Shown here one piece after another: positions 1 to 11,298 of a stretch of DNA of 64,000 bases. Source of the DNA: Siphonodentalium dalli (taxonomy: Eukaryota > Mollusca > Scaphopoda > Gadilida > Siphonodentaliidae); the NCBI GenBank assembly GCA_032622095.1, contig CP136064.1, positions 196,201,948-196,265,947 of the forward strand. The letters run 5' to 3'. Position 1 is the stretch's first letter. Each line of letters starts with the position of its first letter. The notes beneath the pieces were generated by a model. It ran no database searches, was not told where the DNA came from, and worked only from the letters and a program-made list of their open reading frames with translations. The position numbers were made by a program, and so were the translations under genes.

Positions 1-532
1 TTCGGCATTGCTGTTTGCCATAGCCAATTATGAGAGCTGAGACTATAAATAACATTTTCTGTGAATAAATCACTGACCAACTGAAGATTGGATAAATTAT
101 TTGAGTTTTGGCACAATAAAATGGTATACTCCTGAGGTTGTAGACATTTTGCCTTGGTGGAAATTGCTAACAAGATGAGTTCTCCACCTTACTATGCTCG
201 GATTGTTTCCACGAGCCTCTATTTGAGATCGCCTAAAGATTCATGGCCGATATGATCCAAAAATAGCCCGTAAAAATGTCCCAATTGATTGCATGTATTA
301 TACCAGAAAATTCAAAAATAAGATCAATATTAATTGATAGAGGTATTTCCAGACAGGGTACTTTTGATTCATTTTATTATTTTATACCCAGGAAACTATA
401 TAAAACATGTTATATAGGAGAGACAGTATTATGTTTGAAATGCTATCAGATATATTTTTCCTTTACAAAATCTGTTTTAACCAAACATTGTTTTCACTGA
501 TATCTTTACCAACAAGATATACCGGAACTTAC
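1..532 (-). other. Partial MUS81 intron 4, no feature recognised
   Basis: This lies downstream, on the minus strand, of the GTAAGT donor that ends MUS81 exon 4. I looked for the next exon of the family, the start of the winged-helix region, and did not find it. The open frames here are short and AT-rich and look fortuitous. Confidence 0.5.
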
Positions 533-714
533 TCTTCGAGAGGTATTTTGTTGCGGAGATATAGCTTCTGGACTGCTCAACGTTGAAGATAAATTTGGGT
601 GTGTGTTACTGGTGCTGGACATCGCTGAAGTTGTGTCATCATTCTTTGGATTCTTTTTCTTTGTTCTTTTCGGAGCTGTTCCAGCGTCAACATCAATAGT
701 AGGTTCCATAGACC
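533..714 (-). CDS. mus81: MUS81 homologue, coding exon 4 (linker after HhH domain)
   Basis: This is a 182-bp exon with acceptor TTTTTAG before 714 and donor GTAAGT at 532-527. It starts in phase 1, joining the single G left by exon 3, and ends in phase 0. The 60 codons give a basic then Ser/Thr/Pro-rich stretch: MEPTIDVDAGTAPKR, a lysine run, then SSTSN and LSSTLSSPEAI. In MUS81 proteins the helix-hairpin-helix domain is followed by such a basic, low-complexity linker before the winged helix. The sequence alone would not identify the gene. The call rests on phase and order with exons 1-3. The reading frame is intact. The exon could be alternatively spliced, which cannot be judged here. Confidence 0.75.
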
Positions 715-800
715 CTAAAAAGAACAGACAGAAAAGTTAATAACAGTGAATATCTTTAAGCTGAACTTCAAACAGCTACACATAGTTATCAAACATTTTA

Positions 801-1199
801 ACTCTTCCATGACCGGATCTTCCTGAAATTTTGCGAAAACCCTGTGTCAATGCATTCTCTTATATGTGTGAGTCTCCCATAGGGAGCCTCGCATATATAA
901 CAGAATGCATTAGCCTAATATTATTTACCTTGGCATTGCATGTAAGCCAGTGCATTCTCTTATATATGCGAGGCTTCCTAGGGAGCCTTGCATATATAAG
1001 AGAATAAATTGGCCTAACAATATTTATCTTGACCGTGTAAGCCACTACATTTTTATCTTATATATGTGAGTTTCCATAGGGAGCCTCAAATATATAGGAG
1101 AATATATTTGAGGCTCCCTATGGAAACTCACATATATAAGATAATGTACTTGCACAGGATCTTTTGTGCTGCACAAGCGCAGCTCCCATCATGAAAGGG
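801..1199. mobile_element. Foldback MITE with repeated CGCATATATAAG hairpins
   Basis: Imperfect inverted ends (ACTCTTCCATGACCGGA on the left, TCCCATCATGAAAGGG on the right) enclose three successive hairpins, at about 850-930, 945-1010 and 1050-1145. Each stem is close to ATTCTCTTATATATGCGAG with its complement. The element lies in MUS81 intron 3. The copy at 2824-3076 shares the ends and the inner text. Confidence 0.6.
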
Positions 1200-1633
1200 A
1201 TGAATTTTATAATTAAAGGGACCCAAGGCAATCGCAGTGTGCAAATGCACAAAAATTACAAAAGTCAGTAAATACATCACCACCAAGAAGAACATGGAGA
1301 AATAGATAACTTAGTTCATATATTAATTATTGATAGCTCTCCAATAATGAATTTTTGCTTGTTGAAACTATTGTTATTTCAACCAAACTGTTAACAGTGT
1401 CAACAAACATCGCTGATCGCATAATAATCCTATATTCATATATTACGAATTTCAGAATATTTTGACCTTTCCCAATTTTTATCGTCATGTTTTTATTAAA
1501 CTTTGGTTTCTAATTGGACTTTGGTCAGTAATGCCACTGCAAAGGTAATGTTTACATAACAATAGTTTCAATATGAGAAATCTCTTTGGAGAGTTATTAA
1601 TAATGAAAATAAGAACAAAATTGTTTAGCTATT

Positions 1634-2078
1634 TGTGACCCGCCATATCAAATCCAGTCGGAAGTCGGGATTTTTTTACCCTGTGCCAATGCATTCTCTT
1701 ATATATGCGAGTCGACCATAGGTCGCCTCGCATATATAAGAGAATGCATTGACCTAACAATTTTTTATTATTTTTTTTAAATAAATGTTTCTTACAATTT
1801 TTAGGACATAAAATAAAAAAACATCCATTACCCTGCAGGGAGCCACACACATATATAGAAGCATATAGAAGAGTGCCGTCTGCTCATGTTTGTCTGGGGT
1901 TCTGTATGGGTGAAATTATAAAATTGTTAAAGAATACAAGAAATAATTAATAAAATTGTAAAAAATTGTTAGGCCAATGCATTCTCTTATATATGGTCGA
2001 CTCGCATATATAAGAGAATGCATTGGCACAGGGTAAAAAAATCCCGACTTACGACTGAATTTGATATGGCGGGTCACA
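1634..2078. mobile_element. Foldback element with TGTGACCCGCCATATC ends
   Basis: The terminal inverted repeats start TGTGACCCGCCATATCAAAT at 1634 and end with the complement at 2078, about 40 bp each with few mismatches. Just inside each end is a TATATATGCGAG hairpin. The central unique part is present in the opposite orientation in the copy at 21961-22293. There is no coding capacity, so this is a non-autonomous DNA element. It lies in MUS81 intron 3. No clear target duplication is visible for this copy. Confidence 0.75.
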
Positions 2079-2736
2079 TTTTTACATTTACTTGTTGATG
2101 ATAGTTCTTTACAGACTTTTATAAAATTTATGTCATTTCGAATGAACCCATTTTGAAAGTCTTGAGACCCTTCAATCCTAATTGAGGAAATATGATAAGG
2201 ACCTAAAGGAAGTGTGAAGAATGATATAGTACATTGAGATTAATAGCATACAATAGATACTAAGAATTATTTACATGAGACACTAGTTTGGTGAAAATGA
2301 TCCTCGCATCTCACAAGAGGAGAAACATCATATCCTATTCAAAACAGTTACATGTTGTGTTTATTATATTTTATACACCAGCTGGTGGTTAGGCCTAACA
2401 CATTCCCAAAGATACAACTTAATCAGACTTTACCATTAACATAATGTGCAAAGATACCAAACATTGCAAACAAATGATGTCTTGTCCCGGTGATGAGAGT
2501 GAAAATAACAACCTGACAGTGTAATAACATGTTCGGGCTTCTGGGAGTGCTATATGAGAAAATCAACACTGTACATACATGATCTTGGTTTAATAGCCAT
2601 GGTAAACTAGAGGTGTGACTGTGGAAAAAAGTGTGTGGATGGATGGAAGTTCTAGACAATGTAAAGCATTGCCATAAATGCATCGCATTTTAACCAATTA
2701 TACTGGAAGGGAATATCTGAAAGAAAGATTACATAC

Positions 2737-2793
2737 CATATGTGGCAATGTGAGCCAACCTCTTCTTTTCTATCATGAGACCAAGCTTGTCAC
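2737..2793 (-). CDS. mus81: MUS81 homologue, coding exon 3 (end of HhH domain)
   Basis: This 57-bp exon is bounded by acceptor TTTTTCAG and donor GTATGT and is symmetric in phase 1. It encodes DKLGLMIEKKRLAHIATYG, with the first glycine shared with exon 2. It matches the region of MUS81 that follows the conserved 'KIL..FG' helix, where the human protein has a glycine-aspartate start and a 'hxxhLDExL' type helix (from memory of the family). Phase continuity with exon 2 (one G) and exon 4 (one G plus GG) is exact. The exon would be missed by any ORF-length cut-off. Confidence 0.85.
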
Positions 2794-2823
2794 CTGAAAA
2801 ATTACAAGAAAAGGTCTAGTCTT

Positions 2824-3076
2824 TACCCTTCCATGACTGGAGCTTCCTGAAATTTTTAGAAAACCCTGTGGCAATGCATTCTCTTATATATGTGAGTCTC
2901 CCATAGGGTGCCTCGCATATATAAGAGAATATATTGGCCTAACAATATTTACCTTGACCATGTTAGCCAGTGCATTCTCTTATGAGGCTGCCTATGGGAG
3001 ACTCGCATATATAAGAGAATGCATTGGCACAGGATCTTTAATGCTGCACCAGTGCAACTCCCATCATGAAAGGGTT
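2824..3076. mobile_element. Foldback MITE, second copy of the 801-1199 family
   Basis: The ends are TACCCTTCCATGACTGGAG and CTCCCATCATGAAAGGGTTA, an inverted pair. Inside are two TATATATGYGAG hairpins. It lies in MUS81 intron 2, about 30 bp upstream of exon 3. It is shorter than the first copy because one hairpin is missing. Confidence 0.6.
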
Positions 3077-3705
3077 AACATGTTCTTACAATCAAGCCTT
3101 ATACTAATAGTCACTATCCACAAATCACAAGATAAGATTCAACTAGAATCAAATTAATCAAATATATTTTGAATTCGATAAAAAATATTATTTCTAAATA
3201 AACATAGGATTGCACTTGGGGCGAAAAATGTGAACATCGTTGGAGCTTCTTTTGAAAGTACTCTTCTTAACAGCAAACATCCATGTCAAACTGCACTGAG
3301 ATATAACCCATTGTTGAGACATCTGTACAGGCAACAAAAAGTCAACGTTTCAAAAAACGAAAGATGGAAAAAAATATCACTGGACCAATGACTGGACGCT
3401 CATTTTAAAGTGTTTCTAATGGAAAACCACAGTACCAAATTTAATTGAAATCCAATAACATATGGCTGTGATATCTCCACTGAGAAAAGAACAAATGCAC
3501 AATTTAATGACAGATGAACCAGACACATGTTTATCTATTACTTACAAGTATACAACCAAATACTGGTACTATATGTCGCTGTGTAAAATAATTGTAAGTG
3601 CCGGAAAATATATTTTTAATATTGGAAATAGCCAATTCATCAATATGTACATAAATACAGTGATCTGCCTCGTGTTTCATGAACATTTTTATCACAATAT
3701 CTTAC

Positions 3706-3778
3706 CTATGTGTTCTAATATTTTACACTCTTGCCCATTTGCCAATGGTAAAGGATAATTTTTCATTGACTTTAGTGC
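3706..3778 (-). CDS. mus81: MUS81 homologue, coding exon 2 (HhH domain core)
   Basis: This is a 73-bp exon with acceptor ACCTATTTTCAG and donor GTAAGA. It starts in phase 0, as exon 1 requires, and leaves one G. It encodes ALKSMKNYPLPLANGQECKI followed by LEHI and the shared glycine. MUS81 proteins carry the signature 'ALxSLxxYPLPLxSGKEAKILxxFG' at this point, in the N-terminal helix-hairpin-helix domain that binds DNA and SLX4. The match to YPLPL, the G-E-K-IL spacing and the terminal glycine is very specific. The exon sits inside a longer accidental plus-strand open frame, which is a shadow. Confidence 0.9.
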
Positions 3779-4582
3779 CTGAAAATAGGTCAAATACTTA
3801 ATGTTAGTACTAAGTTAAAACAAATTATGTGTATTAAATTGTTTGTTATTGGAGATTATTCGGTTTTGATTACTAAATACTCGTTAATGAGTATACATAG
3901 GAATAGGGGACCTTAGGAGATCTTCAGATGAAAAGGTAAACGAAAGTGTCAATGCTATTATAGCTCAATTTGGAGAGGTGATAATGTCATACATTACAGT
4001 TAATGCAGCGATAAGGAATGCGGAAAGTTTAAGTGCTTAAGTAATACCAGAGGTCAATCTGAAGGGCATATGAAGTCTCGGATCAATTGGATGATAACTG
4101 TTGGCTGTAGGGCATGCCAAACTATTTAATGATGCAAAGAGTAATATCCAAGATGGCTGCCGGCAGCCATGTTTTTCGTATCGTTCAAATCTGATAGCTC
4201 CAATCTAGAAGTGATACTGAACATCCCTGTAAATTTTCAAAACATTTCTCCAATAAATATCCACTGCAGGATATGATGCTGATGGATTCAAATGGGAAAT
4301 CCAAGATGGTCACCGGAAGCCAATTTTTAACGAAATTTGATGGCTCCCATTGAACGGTCACCACCGAAGATCCATATGACGTTTAGTGATGATGGGAGTT
4401 TATGTTCTACAACAATTGGTACAAAACAAACATTTTTAAAAGGTATGTTCTAGGTGGTGAGCCCACAGTATATTTGCATTATGAATCTCGGATTTCTCAT
4501 ATACACGGGTATATGATTGACCTAATTTATACACAAAATAGCGATTTGGGCCCAATCTTTCGATGAGCCCTTATGTCTGGAG
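3779..4582. other. Start of MUS81 intron 1; contains a dispersed repeat
   Basis: This is mostly AT-rich unique sequence. From about 4040 to 4440 there is a diverged copy of the 'AAGATGGCTGCCGG ... CCATATGA' repeat also found at 55230-55640. The shared landmarks are TTTTCAAAACA, TCTCCAATAAAT, CTGCAG and GATGGCTCCCAT. Confidence 0.5.
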
Positions 4583-4590
4583 TGTAATTA

Positions 4591-5465
4591 TAGGGACCTG
4601 CGAATATTCAAGATTCGATTAGATGTCGATATCGGGCAACCGATTCAAGATCAACGCCGTATCGGTCTGCTGATTCGGATATTTTCGAATCGGTGTTACT
4701 TTGATGTAGTCTCGTTATTTGCGTCTAGAAAGCACATGCCAAATGACCTGAAATCACCAAAATTGAAGCACAAGGTTGCCAAGTTAGCCAATGTACGTAT
4801 GCAATTTTTAATGTATGCCATTCAGAATAGACGTGCATTATGCAATTTTTGTGTTTCGATCGCAACCCGTGATGGTGATCAATCGCCGGATATATTTGTA
4901 ATCTGTATATACACCATATAATTTGTCTACACGGTGTGTGATCGCTAGTTGGGGAACTCAATTTATTACAATTACTAAAATATGTGATGTGGGTGTTTGG
5001 TCTATTGTGGAGTGAAATGTTTAACAGATAACTACCATTGGTATCGAACTACAACAATTATATAGCTGAACGGTGTACCCATGTCCCAAGTGTGTCAAAT
5101 CTTTATTAAATAATGTAGACAAATGACTTCCATTCCATGGAGTTTGTGATAGATACGTTGATTGAACTGTCTTTAAGTGTCTTACTCTCATGTTCGCCAT
5201 GACAGATTTAGATAGAAATTCAATGCAACATATCCAAAACCCTCCATGAGACTAAGAGTGACTTTCCTAAATAAAATACAAGTTCCAACATTGTTTAAGG
5301 AGATTAGCATTGCTATATAGTATCTAGTCAATTTTGCAGTTTTGTTGTCATGAGACACCAAAATAAATACTGGTAAACAATGTCAATCACTAGCTGATTC
5401 GATTCGATGTCGATATCAGGAAGGAAATTCGATTCGATACAAAATCCCGGATTCATAGATCCCTA
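4591..5465. mobile_element. Non-autonomous hAT element, 875 bp, 8-bp TSD
   Basis: The perfect direct repeat TGTAATTA lies at 4583-4590 and 5466-5473. Between them is an element starting TAGGGACCTGCGAAT and ending ATTCATAGATCCCTA, an imperfect terminal inverted pair. Subterminal GATTCGAT/GATGTCGATATC motifs are clustered near both ends. An 8-bp duplication with short inverted ends and subterminal repeats is characteristic of the hAT superfamily. I see no transposase-like frame, so it is non-autonomous. It lies in MUS81 intron 1. Confidence 0.85.
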
Positions 5466-5762
5466 TGTAATTAATCATAATCACCCCACGAAGTAAGGCA
5501 TACACGTGTTGTAAGTGAATCTTATTTGATGGGAATACATATTTATGAACTTTTTTTATATGATTAAAAACAAAGCCACATTATTACCCTTATGTGTGTG
5601 ATTTAGCTGTGGTTCATTAATTATGCTAGCATATGGTGATATTTGACCATTCCTATGTATATCTTAAAACTGAGTGTGGAATCCATACAGCAAAGAAAGG
5701 GCTGAAAGATTGTACTGTACTCACATCGTACTATACAAATAAACAATTAACCCATTCTATAT

Positions 5763-7849
5763 ACGAGAGGCCGATCACGATCGGCAGATGTTTAACCCAT
5801 ACCTTGGCGATAGTGACTAGCCATAACTGATAATTTGTCAAAGATATGATCACAGGAATTAATCCATATATCAGTACCCAACTTGAAATCAAAAGCTCAA
5901 ATAATTTGTCTTAAGAAAGGGTTAAAGTATTTGGGTTGGGGGAGGAGTAGTTTTAAATCTCATAACTCTGTCCCTATTCACACAAGGACCTCTCACTGTG
6001 AGATCCAATGGTTTAGTGATTTCGGAGGACATGTTTAGGAGTTTAAGTTAATTCATTGGAAGCAAAAGTGATAAATCCCGATCTTTGCCACTTTTGACAT
6101 GCCAGATATTCAAAATTTATTATTCACTTCTAAAGAGAAATTATAATTGTTGACAAGCCAGACTGCTTAGAACGACATATATGTAGGGGATTCCATCTCG
6201 TATTTAAATGGTACTTTAATTACCCCCCCCCCCTTCCCGCATTCTCCCCAGTTATTTGTTTATCAAACATGGACAGATATAAGATCAGATCTGACCTGTG
6301 TATTAAATAAGATTAAGTGTTTCATAACAGGGGTGTATGTTTTTCAAAAATATATGTAGTTTATACAATTCAAAAGTATTATCTATATAATGTTATACAG
6401 ACATAATATGATGGGAATGACCACTAAATCGTTCATATAAAAGAAAGTAAGTTAGCCCTCATTTGAATGGTTTCACACATTACAATGTTTTACAAGTAGC
6501 TTGGGCACTAAAGCCACAACCTTCAATGTTAATCTTCTAAGTGCTCTGTGGCCCCTAAAATTCAATCAACCATGAAAATGTGAACAAATGGGAAAATAAG
6601 GTTCCTGGAAATACTAACATCTACCATATTGATTTTCAAAACAAGTCATCACTTACAATAGTCATGTATATTTATCTGCCTGTTTCCCCATTGCATAGAT
6701 AAATCAAATTGGCTATCAGCTGTTGTTTTAATTTTGAAAGCACGTGTCTGAAGGGTTAATATATTTTTCAAAAATCAATTAATCAGTCAATACCAAAATT
6801 GATAGAAGTGTGCAAAGATACCCAATAAATATTAAGAGATATGAGGAAGAGTCCATGTACATTATAGCATGTGTCTATGGAAACCTTGGAAAGGGTTAAT
6901 TATTTTTGAAGCAAATTAATGGAATTTAGAAGACACTTATATAGGTGAGGGGGCCCTTATCTCATCCTGTAATGAAATTTCAAGAATAGCAAAAAACACC
7001 TGTCTTGTGCTGCCATTAATCAATTTGACAGTTAGAATAAACAAACAGCCAGCCACCAGTGTTGTTTATCTTGCTTGACCCACCAGAGCTCTGTATCATA
7101 TGTCATCACTCATTTCATAACAGATTTCACTTGGAATGACAACATCTATAAAAATCCTCTGATATACTCTGGATGTTGGATTACATGGTAATTTATTGAT
7201 ATCATTATATTACATGAAACTATTGCAATAAAATCTTCATATTTTCAAAACAGGATATCACACGGATTCACACCTAATTAATCGTATAAAACTAAAATAA
7301 ATGAAAGTGTCAATTTTTTTTTATTATTTAAATTTTTTTTTTATTGTTATTAAAGTTCAAACACAAAATTTAATATCTGTATATGCTAAATTTAGCAAGG
7401 AGCTAAATCTAAAAAAAATGAATTTAAAAAAAAATAAAAAATTCTCGAAAAAGGGTCATAACTCCTTTAAAATTAATCGGATCAAACCCATATTCGAACT
7501 CGATCTGTATTATGGGATGTGAAACTAACATACCAAATTTGGTTCCAATCAGATAAAAAATGTTTGAGTTATGGCAGAATGCGTGAATTCTAAGTTGAAA
7601 AGGGCCATAACTCTGTAACAAAATCTCGGATCAAACCCAAATTCGAACTCGATCTGTATTTTGGGCTGAGAAACCCATATACAAAATTTGGTTTCGATCG
7701 GATAAAAAATGTTTGAGTTATCGCATTACTCGTAAAGTGTCTACGGACAGACGGACAGACAGACGGACAGACAGACGGACCAACGACGAGTGGTTAATCC
7801 GGGCAACGACACTATGTTTACCATACTATGGTATGGGTAAACATAAAAA
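5763..7849 (+). mobile_element. Pearl/Helentron-like element, family P1, longest copy in this intron
   Basis: The 5' end ACGAGAGGCCGATCACGATC contains the hairpin GCCGATC-AC-GATCGGC followed by GTTTAACCCATACC. The body holds diverged units of about 130-160 bp ('gggttaat...cc', 'aagggtcataactcc...'). The last about 110 bp hold a GGACAGAC microsatellite (7744-7785), then a terminal palindrome TTTACCATACTATGGTAT near 7820. The 5' and 3' ends share an inverted ATGTTTAxCCATACC. Tandem core units, a GAC-rich microsatellite and a 3' stem-loop are the plan of bivalve 'pearl' elements, now classed with Helentron-derived non-autonomous elements. Further copies are at 9724-10644 and 25075-27236. Confidence 0.7.
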
Positions 7850-8384
7850 TGGATTCACCAACCCGATTCACATAAAAGTGTACATTGCAATAGCCCTATT
7901 GTTTTAAACCGAAACCGAATTGTTTTCTCGGCTAACCGCCCATCACTAATACTACTAAAAATTTGCCCGACAAAGCATTACCCAGGATGGCATAGACAAC
8001 CGTGCATGTGGTCAGCGCTACTACTGATCATGTCTTCTTCAGGTACCAAGTGTAGGATTCCTTGTAATATGTTAATCATCAGTGACGGTGATCGCTCGCC
8101 CTGTGTAAAAAGGGGACTGAGCTGGTTAATAGGTAGAATAATCAACACCAAAATACATGTCATATATCATTTGTTGGATTTAGCATTCTGTGTCTGTCTA
8201 TATGGATTCAAGATGTGCTGTATAAACATATAACTGGCAGTCTTCTTGGTCATTTCAGTTAGTTTTACTTAGGGTAAGATAAGATGGATGTATGTTGATA
8301 ATTCAGCTTGTCCCCTGTGACAATTAGAAATATAAGAACATTTCATGCCCTGTCCTGCAGTGACAACAAGAAATGGACTGTCGT
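7850..8384. other. Intronic sequence without a recognised feature
   Basis: There is no family similarity that I can name. Overlapping open frames run on both strands around 7980-8233 but have no start context, splice borders or protein motif. Confidence 0.4.
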
Positions 8385-9051
8385 CCGGTGCATACCCCCT
8401 TGTGGCATACCGCCTGGTGTGGGCATATTTATAACCTATGACTGATATACTCAGACAAATGACCCAAAAATCACCATTTTCATATAAACAAAGATGAATA
8501 ACTATAGAATGAAAAAATCTAAGCAAAATGATTAACACAGCATTGAATGTCCTCATAGTGGTGAAAATCCAAACAAAATTTCATTGAGATCCGAGCATTA
8601 CTGTTCAAGTTATGGCCTGAACAGACATCAGACGGACCAAAAAGCCAACATTTCCAGATAAACAAAGATGAATAACTCTAGAATGGAAAACTAGAACAAA
8701 ATGATTGAATTCTCTATTAAATGTCCTCATAGTAGTGAACATCCATACAAAATTTCATTGAGATCCAAGGACTACTGTTCAAAGTTATGACATGAACAGA
8801 CATCTGACAGACCAAAAAGCAAACATTTCCAGATAAATAACTCTAGAATGGAAAATCCTAACAAAACGATGGAACCCTCTACTGAATGTCCTCATAGTAG
8901 TGAACATCCATACCAAATTTCATTGAGATCCGAGAACTATTGTTCCAAGTTATAACATGAACAGACATCGGACAGACAGATGTACGCATGAATGGACGGA
9001 GAGCTAGACAGGTGCAAAACAGTATACCCCTTTTTTTATTTTATTAAAGGG
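8385..9051 (+). mobile_element. Element with 175-bp core units and terminal hairpin, family P2
   Basis: Three tandem units of about 174 bp share the landmark ATAAACAAAGATGAATAAC (at about 8483 and 8657, with a diverged copy at 8831). A GACGGA-rich stretch and a run ending GTATACCCCTTTTTTT with a short complement follow. The layout is like family P1 but the sequence is unrelated. The second copy is at 19375-20397, with five units. It is probably another pearl/HINE-type non-autonomous element. Confidence 0.65.
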
Positions 9052-9055
9052 CATA

Positions 9056-9590
9056 CAGTAAAACCTCTCTAAACCGAACACCCTTCGGACCGACCCTTCT
9101 GTTCGGTTTATAGAGGTGTTCTGTTTACAGAAAATCGCAAAACCATCGGAATATATTGCCACCGTCAGTGAAGAGTTATCGAGACCCGAACACCTCATTA
9201 CTGATTACTTATAGTCTAGTCGTAATTCTCAGAAAAGACATTTCTAGAAGCATTTCCGCGGAAAAGTGTCAAACAAACTTTTTTACCATAATTCGAAGGT
9301 GCCGAACACGAATAAACTGCCTGTCGCCCGATTGGATGAACATATGGTTCAATAAAAAGGCTTTTAAAATCTTCGTGTTTTCTTCGCTGGAGGGTTGTTG
9401 ATACGGCAACGTACAACGTGAAATCACGTAACTGGCCTTGAACATACTCAAACTTATATACTTCTCGCGGAAAGTTCAAAGCCGCGTTGTATCATGATAC
9501 TATCATCACAGTAATAATTCTGAAACATTAACATCATATTAATCAAGTACCTACGGTAAGACATTGCTGTTTTGTATATTTATCGACGAT
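9056..9590 (+). mobile_element. Left end of a pogo/Tc1-like DNA element
   Basis: After a TA dinucleotide the sequence starts CAGTAAAACCTCTCTAAACC, followed by repeated 'CCGAACA' words. The inverted partner type, ending GGAGAGGTTTCACTG then TA, is at 16840-16861. Both ends also carry CACTGACGGTG about 100-300 bp inside, in inverted orientation. Such CAGT...CCTCTC ends with TA targets are usual in Tc1/mariner/pogo elements. The right border of this copy was not found, so the end coordinate is approximate. Whether both ends belong to one interrupted element is open. Confidence 0.45.
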
Positions 9591-9723
9591 TCTCGTAAGA
9601 ATTCTCTTATAGTCCGGGAGCCAATAGGGGTACCCTTGCACCCGCCCCATGGGACTTAACGTCACCCCACTCATTTTGTTCCTTATTATGTCCTTCAACT
9701 TTTTAAGCAATGTTAATAAGAAA

Positions 9724-10644
9724 ACGAGAGGCCGATCACGATCGGCAGATGTTTAACCCATACCTTGGCGATAGCGATTAGCTATAACTGATAATTGGTC
9801 AAAGATATGATCACAGTAATACATATATCAGTACCTAACTTAAAATCAAAAGGTCAAATAATTTGTCTTAAGAAGGGGTTAAAGTAATTGGGGTTGGGGG
9901 AGGAGTCGTTTTAAATATCATAACTCTGTCCCTATTCACACAAGGACCTCTCACTGTGAGATCCAATTGTTTAGCCATTAATAAATTTGACAGATAGGAT
10001 AAACAACTATCCAGCCAGCAGGTTGTTCATCTTTACCTTCATACAACCACCCCCCTAGAGCTATGTAACATATGTCATCACTCAATTAATAACAGATTTT
10101 GCTTGGAATGACATCTATTAAAGGTATTCTCATACTCTGGATATTGGATGTTCACATGTCAATTTATTGATATCATTATATTACATGCAACTATTGCAAT
10201 AAAATCTTCACATTTTCAATACAGGACATCACACCTTATTAATGGAATACAACTAAAACAAATTAGTGTCAATGACAAATTTTTTTTTTGAATTAAATAT
10301 TTTTTTTATTATTATAAAAGTTTTTTAATATTTGTTTTAAATTGAGCGAGGAAATTCAATCTAAAAAAATATGAAAAAATCCAAATTTAAAATTAAAAAA
10401 AAAAAGAAGGGTCATAACTCCTTTAAAATAAATCGGATCAAACCCATATTCAAACTCGAACTGTATTTTGGGATGAGAAACCTATATACAAAATTTGGTT
10501 CCGATCAAATAGAAAATGTTAGAGTTATCGCATTATACCTAAAGTGTCTGACAGACAGACAGATATAGATGGACGGACAGACGAGTGGTCAATCCGGACA
10601 TTGACGCTATGTGTACCATACTATGGTATAGGTACACATAAAAA
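9724..10644 (+). mobile_element. Pearl/Helentron-like element P1, internally deleted copy
   Basis: It has the same 5' end as 5763 (ACGAGAGGCCGATCACGATC). Colinear similarity covers about 260 bp, then jumps at GAGATCCAAT...GCCATTAAT, skipping about 1 kb present in the longer copy. It then continues to the GACAGACAGAC run (10546-10575) and the terminal hairpin GTGTACCATACTATGGTATA. No coding frame. Confidence 0.7.
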
Positions 10645-11298
10645 GTTTTATCTCATGCAGAGTACAGGAAAAATACATCAAACCTGGTGTGCCCCTTTAA
10701 ATTTTCAATTCACATATGTAATCAATTGAAATCAATGTCGAAAAAGCTTTCCATTAATATATAGATAAAACAAACTAGACCTACAGTACTAAAAGTGTTA
10801 TGAACAATTATTTTGTTCCCATAGACTGATACAGAGCTCTCAAGTTTTTAAAACTTTGAAAACCAAAGTTGTCTTCCCATGAAACCAACAAAATTCCAAT
10901 GGTAATGCTATTAAACAATGAAACCAGATTATGCCTTTAAGATGAAATTTAAATAACCATGCATATAAAATATAATAGTATAAACATTCCATCTATGATA
11001 TGGCCAGAGATACTTATAGAGTATAAAGTATATCTGATACAGCCAACACATCTCCTAGCAGTTAATTAACTAAATACAAGATAACCAACTTCATGGTATT
11101 GTAACTGGATACTAACTCTGTGTGAGAAGACACAAGAGAGAGACAACTTCATGGTATTGTAACTGGATAATATCTCTGTGTGAGAAGACACAAGAGAGAG
11201 AGACAACTTCATAGCATCCTGAACCTGATTTATTAGATACTATCTAGACAGTGCCACCTGTGTATCTTTGATATATTTTAGCGATGAATAAAATAATC
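10645..11298. other. Intronic sequence with a 61-bp tandem duplication
   Basis: Only one structure was seen. The text CAACTTCATGGTATTGTAAC ... AGAAGACACAAGAGAGAG is repeated twice in tandem (about 11088-11213, period about 61) with a partial third start CAACTTCATAG. The rest is AT-rich and unassigned. Confidence 0.6.

Noticed and set aside
3462-3758. 98-codon plus-strand open frame
   Set aside because: Overlaps MUS81 exon 2 on the other strand and has no motif of its own.
6222-6233. Run of C near 6.22 kb and the 16-G run at 53513-53528 as quadruplex or promoter elements
   Set aside because: Single homopolymer runs without further G-tracts arranged for a quadruplex, and no gene start nearby.
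7744-7785. GGACAGAC repeats as a possible CRISPR or regulatory array
   Set aside because: Simple microsatellite found at the same place in every P1 element copy; no spacers.
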